Source: Amycolatopsis dendrobii (GTDB lineage Bacteria; Actinomycetota; Actinomycetes; Mycobacteriales; Pseudonocardiaceae). From it: DNA of 64,000 nucleotides. Positions 41,227 through 50,322 of the stretch are shown piece by piece (position 1 is the first letter of the stretch; each line of letters begins with the position of its first letter). Under the pieces are notes generated by a model. The model worked only from the letters and a program-made list of their open reading frames with translations, searched no databases and was not told where the DNA came from. The position numbers and the translations under genes are program-made. The stretch lies in assembly GCF_014145675.1 (NCBI RefSeq), contig NZ_JACGZW010000012.1, forward strand, positions 62,001 through 126,000. The letters are read 5' to 3'.

Positions 41227-41775
41227 CTAACGAGGCCGCCAGGACAGCGGCGAGGTCGCCAGTGCGGCTTCGGCGACGCGCCGGGCGGTTTCGGTGAAGA
41301 GCCCGGCCTGCGCCGACGCGAGCCATTCGTCCACTGTGGAGACTCCGGTCGCGCGGTATTCGAGAGCCTGGAAAAGCATCTCGAGTTTGTCGGCGTCCTT
41401 GGCGCACCGCGCTTCGGGCGACTCGCGCGTTTCGTACTCGTCTACCGCTGACTGCACGGTTTCCGCCGACGCACGCGGCAAGCCCGCGGTCTGGTCCGCC
41501 GTGATCGCCCGCGGCTCCGGCTTCGTCAGGTACGGCGTGGCGGTATGCGGCAGGTCGCCGGTGCGGGTCTCCTGGGTGTCGTGCCACAGCGCGAGAAACG
41601 CCGCGCGCTCGGGGTTCGCGCCTTCCTCGGCGGCGAGGAGCGCGGCCAACTGCGCCGCGCGGAGGCTGTGCTCGGCCACCGACTCCGGATCGCGGACCCC
41701 CGCCTGCCACCAGCCCGCGCGGCGGATCCGCTTGAGCACCCCCAGTTCGAACCCGAACGCGGCCAGGCCGTCCAT
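41227..41775 (-). CDS. HD-domain hydrolase (YfbR-like)
   Basis: The 182-residue protein has HD-superfamily metal residues: His36 in VAEHSLRAA and His65-Asp66 in ALWHDTQE, with a later Asp in CAKDADKLEML. Relatives are 5'-deoxynucleotidases or other phosphohydrolases. ATG with GGGGAG upstream. It is divergent from the crotonase gene with about 95 bases between. Confidence 0.85.
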   Translation of the reverse strand: MDGLAAFGFELGVLKRIRRAGWWQAGVRDPESVAEHSLRAAQLAALLAAEEGANPERAAFLALWHDTQETRTGDLPHTATPYLTKPEPRAITADQTAGLPRASAETVQSAVDEYETRESPEARCAKDADKLEMLFQALEYRATGVSTVDEWLASAQAGLFTETARRVAEAALATSPLSWRPR

Positions 41776-41869
41776 TCCGCACTCCCCTTCCCGGTGCTGA
41801 TTCCGGTGCCGGAGCCTACGGGGCGTGGCATGCTGCCCGGACAGCCGCTTCGTCCCCAGGAGGCCCCGC

Positions 41870-42634
41870 GTGAGCACTGTGCTGGTCGAGCACGACGGCC
41901 CGGTCGCCGCCATCGGCATCAACCGGCCGGAGCGCCGCAACGCCGTCGACCGCGCCACCGCCGAGGCGCTGGCCGACGCCTTCCGGGACTTCGACGCCTC
42001 GGACGCCGCGGTCGCGGTGCTGTACGGCGTCGGCGGGACTTTCTGCGCCGGCGCGGATCTCAAAGCGGTGAGCGAAGGCCGCGGCAACCGCACCGAACCG
42101 GACGGCGACGGCCCGATGGGACCGACGCGCTTGCGGCTGCGCAAGCCGGTGCTCGCGGCGGTGTCCGGCCATGCCGTCGCGGGCGGGCTGGAACTGGCGA
42201 TCTGGGCCGACCTCCGGATCGTCGAAGAGACAGCGGTGTTCGGAGTGTTCTGCCGCCGCTGGGGCGTCCCGCTGATCGACGGCGGCACCGTGCGGCTGCC
42301 GCGGCTGATCGGCCGGAGCCACGCGCTCGACCTGGTGCTCACCGGGCGCCCGGTCGACGCGGCGGAAGCGCACCGGATCGGATTGGCGAATCGCGTCGTG
42401 CCCGCCGGGCAGGCATTGCCCGCCGCGATCGCGCTCGCCCGGGAACTCGCCGCATTTCCGCAGACCTGCTTGCGCGAGGACCGGGCGGCATTGCTGGAAA
42501 GCGAGTCGCTGAGCGAGGAATCCGCATTGGAAAACGAATTCCGGCACGGGATTCAGTCTCTGAAATCGGATACCGTTGCGGGTGCCGCCCGTTTCGCGGC
42601 GGGCGCGGGCAGGCACGGGGCGTTCGAGAACTAG
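41870..42634 (+). CDS. Enoyl-CoA hydratase/isomerase family protein
   Basis: The 254-residue crotonase-fold protein starts at GTG after AGGAGG. It has NRPERRNAVD, GVGGTFCAGADLKAV (first oxyanion amide) and SGHAVAGGLELAIWADLRI (second). The usual catalytic glutamate positions read partly differently (RRWGVPLIDGGT), and the exact reaction cannot be set. It has no fatty-acid neighbours and seems to stand alone. Confidence 0.86.
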   Translation: MSTVLVEHDGPVAAIGINRPERRNAVDRATAEALADAFRDFDASDAAVAVLYGVGGTFCAGADLKAVSEGRGNRTEPDGDGPMGPTRLRLRKPVLAAVSGHAVAGGLELAIWADLRIVEETAVFGVFCRRWGVPLIDGGTVRLPRLIGRSHALDLVLTGRPVDAAEAHRIGLANRVVPAGQALPAAIALARELAAFPQTCLREDRAALLESESLSEESALENEFRHGIQSLKSDTVAGAARFAAGAGRHGAFEN

Positions 42635-43148
42635 TCGCGTCCGATTACCGGTGCACCGCAAGGCATATACCCGCGTCCAAGCAAGCGCGGACAGCATGCG
42701 GACATAGCGGCCATACGGGTCGATGCCGTCTTTTCGGCTCCGTCGCCCCGCTGTTCCGGACTAGGCTGAACGAGTGAAACCGCACGCGAATCCCTTTCGG
42801 TTTTTTGCGCACCGGTCACCATTACCTGCGACGACCGATTATTCTCGCGGCCGCATTCAGCACCGGGTCCGAACGAGCGAACGAAAAATGCGCTAAACAC
42901 ACGTTGCGCCCAGGCGCTCGGCATCGATACAGATACCAGGCCGGGCGCCGAAGCGCGCTCGCACGCGTTCGCACCGCCCGCCGCTACAACACAACCCCGC
43001 CCCCCGACCCGTCGCCGGCAGGCCCCCGCCGGCGGACGCCGACCGCCCGGCCTGACGAGGCCGGGCCATCGGCGTTTCCCGCCGCCGGACCCGGCCGTGC
43101 CCGTGCTCCTTCCCCCGCCGAGCACAAGACCAGAACCGAGGTTCCTCC
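42635..43148. other. Gene-free gap of 514 bases upstream of the polysaccharide cluster
   Basis: No credible gene is seen. The part 42775-42900 is unusually AT-rich for this genome (TTTCGGTTTTTTGCG, ACCGATTATTCTCG, CGAACGAAAAATGCG) and is a good place for the cluster promoter. The later part is rich in simple GC stretches. Confidence 0.5.
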
Positions 43149-44018
43149 ATGACGTCGAACATCGAGCGCGCCAGCTCCTCGCCGTCGGACGACACCGCTT
43201 CCCGCCCGGCCGCCGGGCCCTGCTGCCGCCTCCGGACCGCCAGCCGCGGCGCCTGCGCCGAAAGACCCCGGCCGCGCAAGCTGTCCATCGTCATCCCCGC
43301 GCTGAACGAGCGGGTCAACATGCCGCGGGTGCTGGCCACGATCCCGTACTCCGGCCTGGCGTCCCTCGGCTGCGAACTCGAGGTGATCGTGGTCGACAAC
43401 GCCTCGACCGACGGGACCGGCGAGGTGGCCGCCGCGCTCGGCGCACGCGTGATCGTGCAGCCCGTGCGCGGGTACGGGCACGCCTATCACGCGGGTTTCG
43501 CCGCCGCGACCGGCGACGTGATCGCCACCGGAGACGCGGACTGCACCTACCCGTTCGACCACCTGCCCGGGCTGCTGGGCACGATGGCCGACCGGCAGCT
43601 CGATTTCCTGTCCACCAACCGGCTCGGCCCAGAGAACCGCGAGGCGATGAAGCCGTCGCACCGGATCGGCAACCGGGTGCTGACGCTGATCAGCCGGTTC
43701 TTCTTCCGCTCGCCGTTCCGGGATTCGCAGTCCGGGATGTGGGTGTTCCGCCGCCACGTCTGGCAGCACCTGGACATCCGGTCCGGCGGGATGCCGTTCT
43801 CGCAGGAGATCAAAAACGACGCCTACGTCCGCGGTTTCCGGTGCGGCGAAACACCGATCGAGTACCGGATCCGCGGCGGGGACGTGAAACTGCACGCTGT
43901 GCGCGACGGCCTGCGCAACCTCTCGCAGCTCGCCGCCCACCGGGCGCGCACCGTGCGCGGCCCGGCGTACGTGCTCTGCACGGACGAAGCCCAATGCGTC
44001 CTGGCGATGGCGGACTGA
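43149..44018 (+). CDS. Family 2 glycosyltransferase (DPM1-like)
   Basis: The 289-residue protein has a disordered, Cys- and Arg-containing N-terminal extension of about 45 residues, then a GT-A domain: LSIVIPALNERVNMPRVL, VIVVDNASTDGT and the metal motif DADCTYPFD. It resembles polyprenyl-phosphate sugar synthases without C-terminal membrane helices. It is first in a plus-strand polysaccharide cluster. The long extension makes the start uncertain, and ribosome-site support is weak. Confidence 0.85.
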   Translation: MTSNIERASSSPSDDTASRPAAGPCCRLRTASRGACAERPRPRKLSIVIPALNERVNMPRVLATIPYSGLASLGCELEVIVVDNASTDGTGEVAAALGARVIVQPVRGYGHAYHAGFAAATGDVIATGDADCTYPFDHLPGLLGTMADRQLDFLSTNRLGPENREAMKPSHRIGNRVLTLISRFFFRSPFRDSQSGMWVFRRHVWQHLDIRSGGMPFSQEIKNDAYVRGFRCGETPIEYRIRGGDVKLHAVRDGLRNLSQLAAHRARTVRGPAYVLCTDEAQCVLAMAD

Positions 44019-44020
44019 GC

Positions 44021-44491
44021 GTGGCCGGCTCTTCAGGGGAAGACCGGGGCAACGGCCGCGGCTGGCTGAAATTCGCCGGAGCGGTTTCGGCGGCGGTGGT
44101 GCTCGGAGTGGTGACGCTCCTGGTGTGGCCGGACGCCCGGACGCTGGTGCGGCAGTCCTTCACCGAGCAGCCCGAGACCTTCACCGAGCTGTATTTCGTC
44201 GGCACGCCCACGTTCCGGGACGGGGCTGTCACCGCCGAGGTCGCGCTGGTGCGCCATGGTCCGTACCACGCGGACTACACCGTGGTGGCAGCGCTGGAAA
44301 CCGCGTCGGCGGACCGGCTCCCGGGGGTGTCTCGACGGGTGACGCTCGAGCCGGGGAAGTTCACGACGCTGGCCTTCCGGCTGCCGGTGCCGCCAGGACA
44401 GGTCGTGGACGCGATCGCGGTGAATGTCGCCGGAGGCATGGAGAACCTGCGCTTCCGGCTGCCCGGCAACGCGCCTGGAGGCAGACCGTGA
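44021..44491 (+). CDS. Membrane-anchored small protein of the polysaccharide cluster
   Basis: The roughly 156-residue protein has one N-terminal transmembrane helix (FAGAVSAAVVLGVVTLLVW, about residues 17-35) and an extracellular beta-rich part ending FRLPVPPGQVVDAIAVNVAGG. I know no family for it. The GTG at 44021 follows the previous stop by two bases; an ATG at 43994 is an alternative. Its stop overlaps the next glycosyltransferase start (GTGA). It may be an assembly or scaffold factor. Confidence 0.65.
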   Translation: MAGSSGEDRGNGRGWLKFAGAVSAAVVLGVVTLLVWPDARTLVRQSFTEQPETFTELYFVGTPTFRDGAVTAEVALVRHGPYHADYTVVAALETASADRLPGVSRRVTLEPGKFTTLAFRLPVPPGQVVDAIAVNVAGGMENLRFRLPGNAPGGRP

Positions 44492-45585
44492 CCCGCCGCC
44501 GGATCGTCCAGATCACCCCGTACTACCCGCCGCATCTCGGCGGAATGGAAGCCGTAGTGCAGCAGCTGGCCCGGCACCAAGCGCGGCAGCACGACGTCAC
44601 CGTGCTCACCACGACCGTCGGCGCGCGTGACTCGCCTCGTCGCGAACTGGTGCACGGCGTCACCACCGTCCGCACTCCCGCGCTCGACATCGCGCATACG
44701 CCGGTGTCCCCCGGTCTCGTCCCCGCCTTGCTGCGCACGCCGAAAACCTCGGTATGGCATCTGCATGCCGCGCACGCGGTCCTGCCCGAGCAGGTCGCGC
44801 TCGCCGCGGCCGCGCGCCGTCAGCCGTTCCTGCTCCATTTCCATCTGGACGTCGACCAGTCGGGCAAACTGGGATGGCTGCTGCCGCACTACAAAAGGCA
44901 CGTCTTCAGCCGGGTCCTGCGGGCCGCCGCCGGGGTGCTGGTGCTGACCGAGGCGCAGCGGGAGTTCGTCCGCACCGCCTACCGGGCAGACCCGGCGCGG
45001 ATCTTCGCGGTGCCGAACGGCGTGTCCGGCGAGTTCTTCCTCCCGCCGCGGGCGCGCCGGGAACCGGTGCTGCGCCTGCTGTTCGTCGGACGGCTCAGCC
45101 CGCAAAAGAACCTCTCCCGGCTCCTGCACGCGCTGACCCGGGTGCGGCAACCGGTGGTCCTGGACGTCGTCGGGGACGGGGAACAGCGGGAGCGGCTTGA
45201 GGAAACCGCGCAGCAGCAAGGGATTCCGGACGTGCGGTTCCACGGCCGGCTGCACGGTGCTTCGCTGCTGCACCGCTATGAGCGAGCTGATCTGTTCGTG
45301 CTGCCCTCGGATCGCGAAGGGATGTCGCTCGCCGCGCTCGAAGCCATGGCCGCCGGCCTGCCGGTGCTCGCCACCGACGTTCCCGGGAACACCGAACTCC
45401 TGCACGGCATCGGAGCCCTCGCTCCCGCGGATCCGGCCGCATTGGCCGCGGCGATCGACGAATTCGCCACCGACGAGGACTTCCGACGGCGGACCGCCGC
45501 GGCCAGCGCGAGAGCAGCTCGCGAGTTGACCTGGGCCGCGGTGGCGGCGCAGGTCGAGGACGTCTACGCCGAGGTCCTCCCGTGA
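44488..45585 (+). CDS. Family 4 glycosyltransferase
   Basis: The 365-residue GT-B enzyme begins IVQITPYYPPHLGGMEAV, the usual acceptor-side loop, and has LLFVGRLSPQKNLSRLL and SDREGMSLAALEAMAAGLPVLATDVPGN with the EX7E-type donor motif. GTG start with GGAG, overlapping the upstream stop; its own stop overlaps the next gene (GTGA). Sugar and acceptor unknown. Confidence 0.9.
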   Translation: MTRRRIVQITPYYPPHLGGMEAVVQQLARHQARQHDVTVLTTTVGARDSPRRELVHGVTTVRTPALDIAHTPVSPGLVPALLRTPKTSVWHLHAAHAVLPEQVALAAAARRQPFLLHFHLDVDQSGKLGWLLPHYKRHVFSRVLRAAAGVLVLTEAQREFVRTAYRADPARIFAVPNGVSGEFFLPPRARREPVLRLLFVGRLSPQKNLSRLLHALTRVRQPVVLDVVGDGEQRERLEETAQQQGIPDVRFHGRLHGASLLHRYERADLFVLPSDREGMSLAALEAMAAGLPVLATDVPGNTELLHGIGALAPADPAALAAAIDEFATDEDFRRRTAAASARAARELTWAAVAAQVEDVYAEVLP

Positions 45586-47846
45586 CGCGCCCCGGCCAGC
45601 GCACCGTCGTGCTCGGATCGGTGCTTGCCGCCGCTGTCGTGGAGCTGATGCCGTGGCGGCCCGCGGTGCTGGTGGCCCTCGCCGGGCTGTGGCTCGTGCT
45701 CGGCGCCCCGGCCTGGCTGTGCCGCCGGATCGCCACCCGGATCGTGTCCACCCGCGAGGCCCAGTGGTTGCTGGGGCTCGGTTTCGCGGTGCTGGCCGCC
45801 ATGGCCGCCGCGCTGATCGTCAACACCGTGCTCCCCTGGTTCGGCGTCTCGCGCCCGTTGACGACCGGGTCGCTTGCCGTGGCTCAGACGCTGACCGCAG
45901 GGGCGCTCGCGTTCCTCGATCGGCGGCTCACCGGCGCGTCGCCACCGGTGCGGGGGCCGCGGTGGATGCCGGTGCGCGACGTCGCGCCGGTGGCGGTCCT
46001 GGGAGTCCTCGCGCTGGTGGTCGCGGTCGCCGGGGCCATCCGGCTGAACAACGGGTTCACCGGTGCGACGAGCCTGGTCGCGTTGTTCCTGATCGCGGCC
46101 CTGCTCGGCCTGTTGGCGGTGCAGGCGGGCCGGTACGGCGACGGGGTGATCGCGTTCGGAATCCTCTGTGCGGCAACGGCTTTGCTCCTGCTGACGTCGC
46201 TGCGCGGCTGGTATATCACCGGACACGACATCCAGCGCGAGTTCCTGCTCTTCCAGCTCACCTCGGCCAAGGGGTACTGGGACATCTCCGGCTACCCCGA
46301 CGCGTACAACGCGTGCCTCAGCATCACGCTCCTGCCCGCCTCGCTGGCCCAGCTGACCGCGTTGCCCGGCGCGGCGATCTTCAAAGCGGTGCTGCCGATG
46401 CTGTTCGCCGCGGCGCCGGTCGCGGTGTACCGCACGACGCGGAATCTCACCGGCAAAAGGATTTCGCTCCTCGCCGCGATCTGCTTCCTCGCGTTCCCCA
46501 CGTTCTTCACCGACATGCCGTTCCTCGGCCGCCAGGAGATCGCGTTCCTCCTGCTGGGCTGCGCCGTTCTGGCGTTGAGCGACCGCACCGCACCGCGTCG
46601 CGCGCGGCGGATCGCGTTCACCGTCCTGTTCGCGGGAATCGTGCTTTCGCACTACTCCACGACATACGTGCTGATCGGCGTCCTGGTGCTGGGCAAGCTC
46701 GCCAGCGGCGTCGTCCGGGTGGTGCCGCCGTTGCGCCGCCGTCTGGCCGAACGCGCGCCGAAGGAGTCCGCCGACTTCGTCGTCTGGCCGATGATCGGCA
46801 TCGCGGTCCTGTGCTCCGCGCTGTGGACCGGTCCGGTCACCGGCACCTGGCAGCAGCTCCAGCACACCGCCGCGGCCACCGCTCGGGACCTGTTCCACCC
46901 GGACCAGGTGCAACGCGGGTCGTCCGACACCGCGTACAGCATTTTCAGCTCCGCGCGGGTCAGCCCGCAGCAACGGCTGCACGACTACGCCGATTCCACC
47001 CGGGCCCGGGCCGGCGGCGAACCGCCCATGGCGCTGCACGCGGCCGCCGCGCAGGTCGCCCCGGCGGACGCTCTGCCGCTCACCGCGGCCGGGTCCGCGC
47101 TGAATCAGCTCGGCGTCGACGTTCCGCGCGTCAACGGCCTACTCCGCACCTTGTGCGCGGACGGGCTGCAAGTGCTGCTGCTCGTCGGCCTGGCCGGGAC
47201 CCTCATCGCCACCGCGACCGTGTTCCGGCCGACGCACGATCTGTTCGTCCTCGCCGCCGGCGGCTTGGGCGTACTCGCCGCGGAGATCGCGTTGCCGCAG
47301 CTTTCGGTGGATTACGGACTCCTGCGCACCTTCCAGCAGGGGTTGTTCGGATTCGCCCCGTTCATCGCGATGGGGTCGGTGTGGGCGCTGTCCTGGCTCA
47401 GACAGTGGCGGATGCCCGCCGCCACCGCCGTGTCGCTGCTGCTGTTCCTCGACCTCACCGGCGCGCTGCCCCGGCTCTTCGGCGGCTATCCCGCGCAACT
47501 GCAACTGGACAACGCCGGGCAGTACTACGACATCTACTACGCCCACCCGCAGGAACGCGCCGCCCTCGCCTGGCTCGAACAGCACACGGCCGCGCACCGG
47601 ATCCAGTCCGACCGCTACACGCTCAGCCGCCTGCAAACGCTGATCGACGGCCGCCCCGGGGACGACATCTACCCCACGCTCGTGCAGCCGGGCTCGTTCG
47701 TCCTCCTCGGCTATCCGGCCGTCCGCAAAGACGAGGTCACCGTGTTCTACCAAGGCGATCTCGTCACCTACCGCTATCCGCTGCGGTTCCTCGACGCCAC
47801 CAAGAACAAGGTCTACAGCAGCAACGGAACGAGTGTGTACCGATGA
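45582..47846 (+). CDS. Large multi-pass membrane protein, candidate polymerase or C-type glycosyltransferase
   Basis: The 754-residue protein has about twelve or more hydrophobic segments spread through residues 1-500 and again near 520-630, with a soluble C-terminal part of about 120 residues that includes YYDIYYAHPQERAALAWLEQHT. The short loop GHDIQREFLLFQLT after several helices recalls the extracytoplasmic acidic loop of GT-C enzymes. No other polymerase is seen in the cluster, so it may polymerise or modify the glycan outside the membrane. Coupled on both sides (GTGA, ATGA). Confidence 0.65.
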   Translation: MTRPGQRTVVLGSVLAAAVVELMPWRPAVLVALAGLWLVLGAPAWLCRRIATRIVSTREAQWLLGLGFAVLAAMAAALIVNTVLPWFGVSRPLTTGSLAVAQTLTAGALAFLDRRLTGASPPVRGPRWMPVRDVAPVAVLGVLALVVAVAGAIRLNNGFTGATSLVALFLIAALLGLLAVQAGRYGDGVIAFGILCAATALLLLTSLRGWYITGHDIQREFLLFQLTSAKGYWDISGYPDAYNACLSITLLPASLAQLTALPGAAIFKAVLPMLFAAAPVAVYRTTRNLTGKRISLLAAICFLAFPTFFTDMPFLGRQEIAFLLLGCAVLALSDRTAPRRARRIAFTVLFAGIVLSHYSTTYVLIGVLVLGKLASGVVRVVPPLRRRLAERAPKESADFVVWPMIGIAVLCSALWTGPVTGTWQQLQHTAAATARDLFHPDQVQRGSSDTAYSIFSSARVSPQQRLHDYADSTRARAGGEPPMALHAAAAQVAPADALPLTAAGSALNQLGVDVPRVNGLLRTLCADGLQVLLLVGLAGTLIATATVFRPTHDLFVLAAGGLGVLAAEIALPQLSVDYGLLRTFQQGLFGFAPFIAMGSVWALSWLRQWRMPAATAVSLLLFLDLTGALPRLFGGYPAQLQLDNAGQYYDIYYAHPQERAALAWLEQHTAAHRIQSDRYTLSRLQTLIDGRPGDDIYPTLVQPGSFVLLGYPAVRKDEVTVFYQGDLVTYRYPLRFLDATKNKVYSSNGTSVYR

Positions 47847-48991
47847 CGCCCTCCCCTCCCCTCCGGATCCTGCTCGTCTCGCACTACTACCCGCCGCACG
47901 TCGGGGGAATCGAGAACGTCGCCGCGCAGCAGGCCCGGATGCTCGCCGCGCGCGGGGCCGAGGTCACTGTGCTGACCAGCGCGCTGCCTGCTGCTCCGCC
48001 GTCCGCTGTGGACGGTGTGCACGTCGTGCGCGTACCCGCCTGGAATGGGACGGAAAACCGGGCTGGCGTGCCCTTCCCGGTGTTCGGGCCCCGGCTGTCG
48101 CGTGCGGTCCGCGAATGGGTGCGGTGGGCGGATGTCGTCCACGTGCACGACACGCTGTACCAGTCTTCCTGGGCCGCCGGGCTGCGAGCTGCGCGGACTG
48201 GCAAGCCGCTTTTCCTGACCCAGCACGTCGCGGTCGTCGAGCATCCGTCGGCGCTGGTGCGGGGCGTTCAGCACGCGGTGTACGGGTCGATCGGGCGGCG
48301 GTTGTTCCGGGCTAGTCACGAGGTTTTCGTGGTCAACGACGCGGTCGCCGCGTTCGTCCGGAGATTTCGCGGCGGTGGTGCGGAATTGCTGCCCAACGGC
48401 GTCGACACCAGCCGCTACCGGCCCGCGCCCGCCGGAGAAATCCAGCGGCTGCGGGAACGCTGGGGACTGCCCGCTCGCCGGGTCCTGGTGCTGTTCGTCG
48501 GACGGCCGGCGCCGAAGAAGGGCTACGACCTCCTCCTCGCCGCCCGGCACCCCGGCTACGACCTGGTCTTCGCCGGGGAACGGCCGAAGCACCTCCCCGC
48601 GGATCCGTCGATCCACCACCTCGGCGCGCTGAGCCCCGACGAGATCAGCGGCCTCTACCGCGCCTGCGACGTCTTCGCCCTGCCCTCGACCGCGGAAGGA
48701 TTCCCCCTGACCGTCCAAGAAGCCATGGCCTCCGGCCTCCCGGTCGTCACCACCGACGACCCCGGCTACGCCTCCTACGGCCTCGACCGGACTCAGGTCG
48801 CCCTGCTCCCCCGCGACCCGGAAACCCTGCGCGCGACCCTGCGGTCCCTGGCCGCCGATCCCGCGCGCCGCGCAGCCATGGGGCGCTACTCCGCGGGTTT
48901 CGCCGCCGCCCGGTTCTCCTGGCCGAAACACGCCCAGCGCCTCGAAGAGAGCTACCGTGCGGCACTCGGCACGGCCGAGGTCCCCGCATGA
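47843..48991 (+). CDS. Family 4 glycosyltransferase
   Basis: The 382-residue GT-B enzyme starts with ILLVSHYYPPHVGGIENVA and has VLFVGRPAPKKGYDLLL and LPSTAEGFPLTVQEAMASGLPVVTTD. It is coupled to both neighbours by ATGA overlaps. The N-terminal loop is very like that of the enzyme at 44488, suggesting related acceptors. Confidence 0.9.
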   Translation: MTPSPPLRILLVSHYYPPHVGGIENVAAQQARMLAARGAEVTVLTSALPAAPPSAVDGVHVVRVPAWNGTENRAGVPFPVFGPRLSRAVREWVRWADVVHVHDTLYQSSWAAGLRAARTGKPLFLTQHVAVVEHPSALVRGVQHAVYGSIGRRLFRASHEVFVVNDAVAAFVRRFRGGGAELLPNGVDTSRYRPAPAGEIQRLRERWGLPARRVLVLFVGRPAPKKGYDLLLAARHPGYDLVFAGERPKHLPADPSIHHLGALSPDEISGLYRACDVFALPSTAEGFPLTVQEAMASGLPVVTTDDPGYASYGLDRTQVALLPRDPETLRATLRSLAADPARRAAMGRYSAGFAAARFSWPKHAQRLEESYRAALGTAEVPA

Positions 48992-50322
48992 CCGCGCTCG
49001 CCGCGCCGTCCTTCGCCGCGCGGCTGAAATCCGACCCGCTCGTCCGCAACTCGTTCTTCCTCATGGCCACGACCGCGCTCGGCGCCGGGTCCGGATTCGT
49101 GTTCTGGATCGTCGTCGCCCGGCTGTACCCGCCCGCCGCGGTGGGCTGGGCGAGTTCGCTGCTGTCGGCGGTGACCCTGCTGAGCTACTTCAGCGGGCTC
49201 GGGCTCAGCTCCAGCCTCGTCCGGTACCTGCCCACGACCCCGTCCCGTGCGGCGCACGTCAGCTCCGCGCTCACCTCGGTGGCGGTCACCGGAACCGTGC
49301 TCGGGGCGGGATTCGCGCTCGTCGCACCGTTCGTCTCGCCCGGGTTGTCGTTCCTCAGCGAGTCGGTCCCGGAGGTCGTGCTGTTCGCGCTGCTGGCGAT
49401 GGCCGTCGCGCAAAACCTGCTCACCGACTCGGTTTTCGTCGCGTTGCGGGCGGCGAAGTACAACATGCTCCTCAACGGCGTACTGATGAGCGCGGTCAAA
49501 ATCGCCCTGCCGGTCGTCTTCGCCGGCGCGGGCGCGATCGGCATTTTCCTGTCCAGCACGGTGGCCTCCGCGGTTGCCGCCGCCGCGAGCATCCTCGTGA
49601 TCCGGCAGCGGCTGCGCATCCCGGTGCGGCCCCGCGTGCACCCGGCGACGCTGCGCTCCACGCTCGCGTACTCGCTCGGCAACTACGCCTCCAGCTGCCT
49701 GAATCTCCTGCCGCTGCTGGTGATTCCGCTGCTGGTGCTGCGTTCGCTCGGACCGGAAGCGTCCGCGGCCTACTTCGTCGCGTTCCAGATCGCCAACTTC
49801 GTCAACGCCGTCCCGTTCGCCGTCGGCGAGGCGCTGTTCGCGGAAGGCTCGCACGAACAGGAAGACCTGAGACAGCTGGCGAAACGCTCGGCGCTGCTCA
49901 TCCTCGCGATCGTGCTGCCCGCCGTCAGCGTCACGGTCGCCCTCGCCAAACCGGTGCTGGCTCTCTTCGGCGCCAGCTATGCCGCCGATGCCCGGAACTG
50001 TCTCGTCGTCCTCGCGGTTTCCGCCTTCGCGGTGGCTTTCAACACGTGGTCCGGGTTCCTGCTCAAGGTGACCCGTCAGCTCCCGGCGATGAATCTGTCC
50101 AATCTGGTCTACGCGGGCGTCACGGTCGGCCTCGCCGCGCTCGGGGCTCAGCACGACCTGGTCTGGATCGCGGCGGCGTGGGGCGTCGGCAATCTCGCGT
50201 CCGGTCTGGTCGCGGTCGTCGCGCTGGCGCCGCGCGGCCTGTCTTCGGGCGGCAAAGGAGGTTCGGATGAAGATCGCGCACATCGTCAACGTCGGCTTCG
50301 AAGCCGGCGGCGCGGAGCGTAG
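48988..50322 (+). CDS. Polysaccharide flippase (Wzx/MATE-like)
   Basis: The 444-residue protein has about twelve transmembrane helices with the polysaccharide-transport start LVRNSFFLMATTALGAGSGFVFWIVVARLYPP. It probably flips a lipid-linked glycan across the membrane. The last 56 bases overlap the next glycosyltransferase; the encoded tail (GGKGGSDEDRAHRQRR) is basic and cytoplasmic, and looks like an extension into the downstream gene after an ancestral stop was lost. Confidence 0.88.
   Translation: MTALAAPSFAARLKSDPLVRNSFFLMATTALGAGSGFVFWIVVARLYPPAAVGWASSLLSAVTLLSYFSGLGLSSSLVRYLPTTPSRAAHVSSALTSVAVTGTVLGAGFALVAPFVSPGLSFLSESVPEVVLFALLAMAVAQNLLTDSVFVALRAAKYNMLLNGVLMSAVKIALPVVFAGAGAIGIFLSSTVASAVAAAASILVIRQRLRIPVRPRVHPATLRSTLAYSLGNYASSCLNLLPLLVIPLLVLRSLGPEASAAYFVAFQIANFVNAVPFAVGEALFAEGSHEQEDLRQLAKRSALLILAIVLPAVSVTVALAKPVLALFGASYAADARNCLVVLAVSAFAVAFNTWSGFLLKVTRQLPAMNLSNLVYAGVTVGLAALGAQHDLVWIAAAWGVGNLASGLVAVVALAPRGLSSGGKGGSDEDRAHRQRRLRSRRRGA

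Noticed and set aside
43097..44491. Long open frame across the DPM1-like gene
   Set aside because: It is out of phase with clear GT2 motifs; only its end, from about 44021, looks like a real gene.
45653..48991. A 1112-codon frame ending with the glycosyltransferase
   Set aside because: The first two thirds are shadow of the membrane protein at 45582. The real gene starts at the ATGA overlap at 47843.
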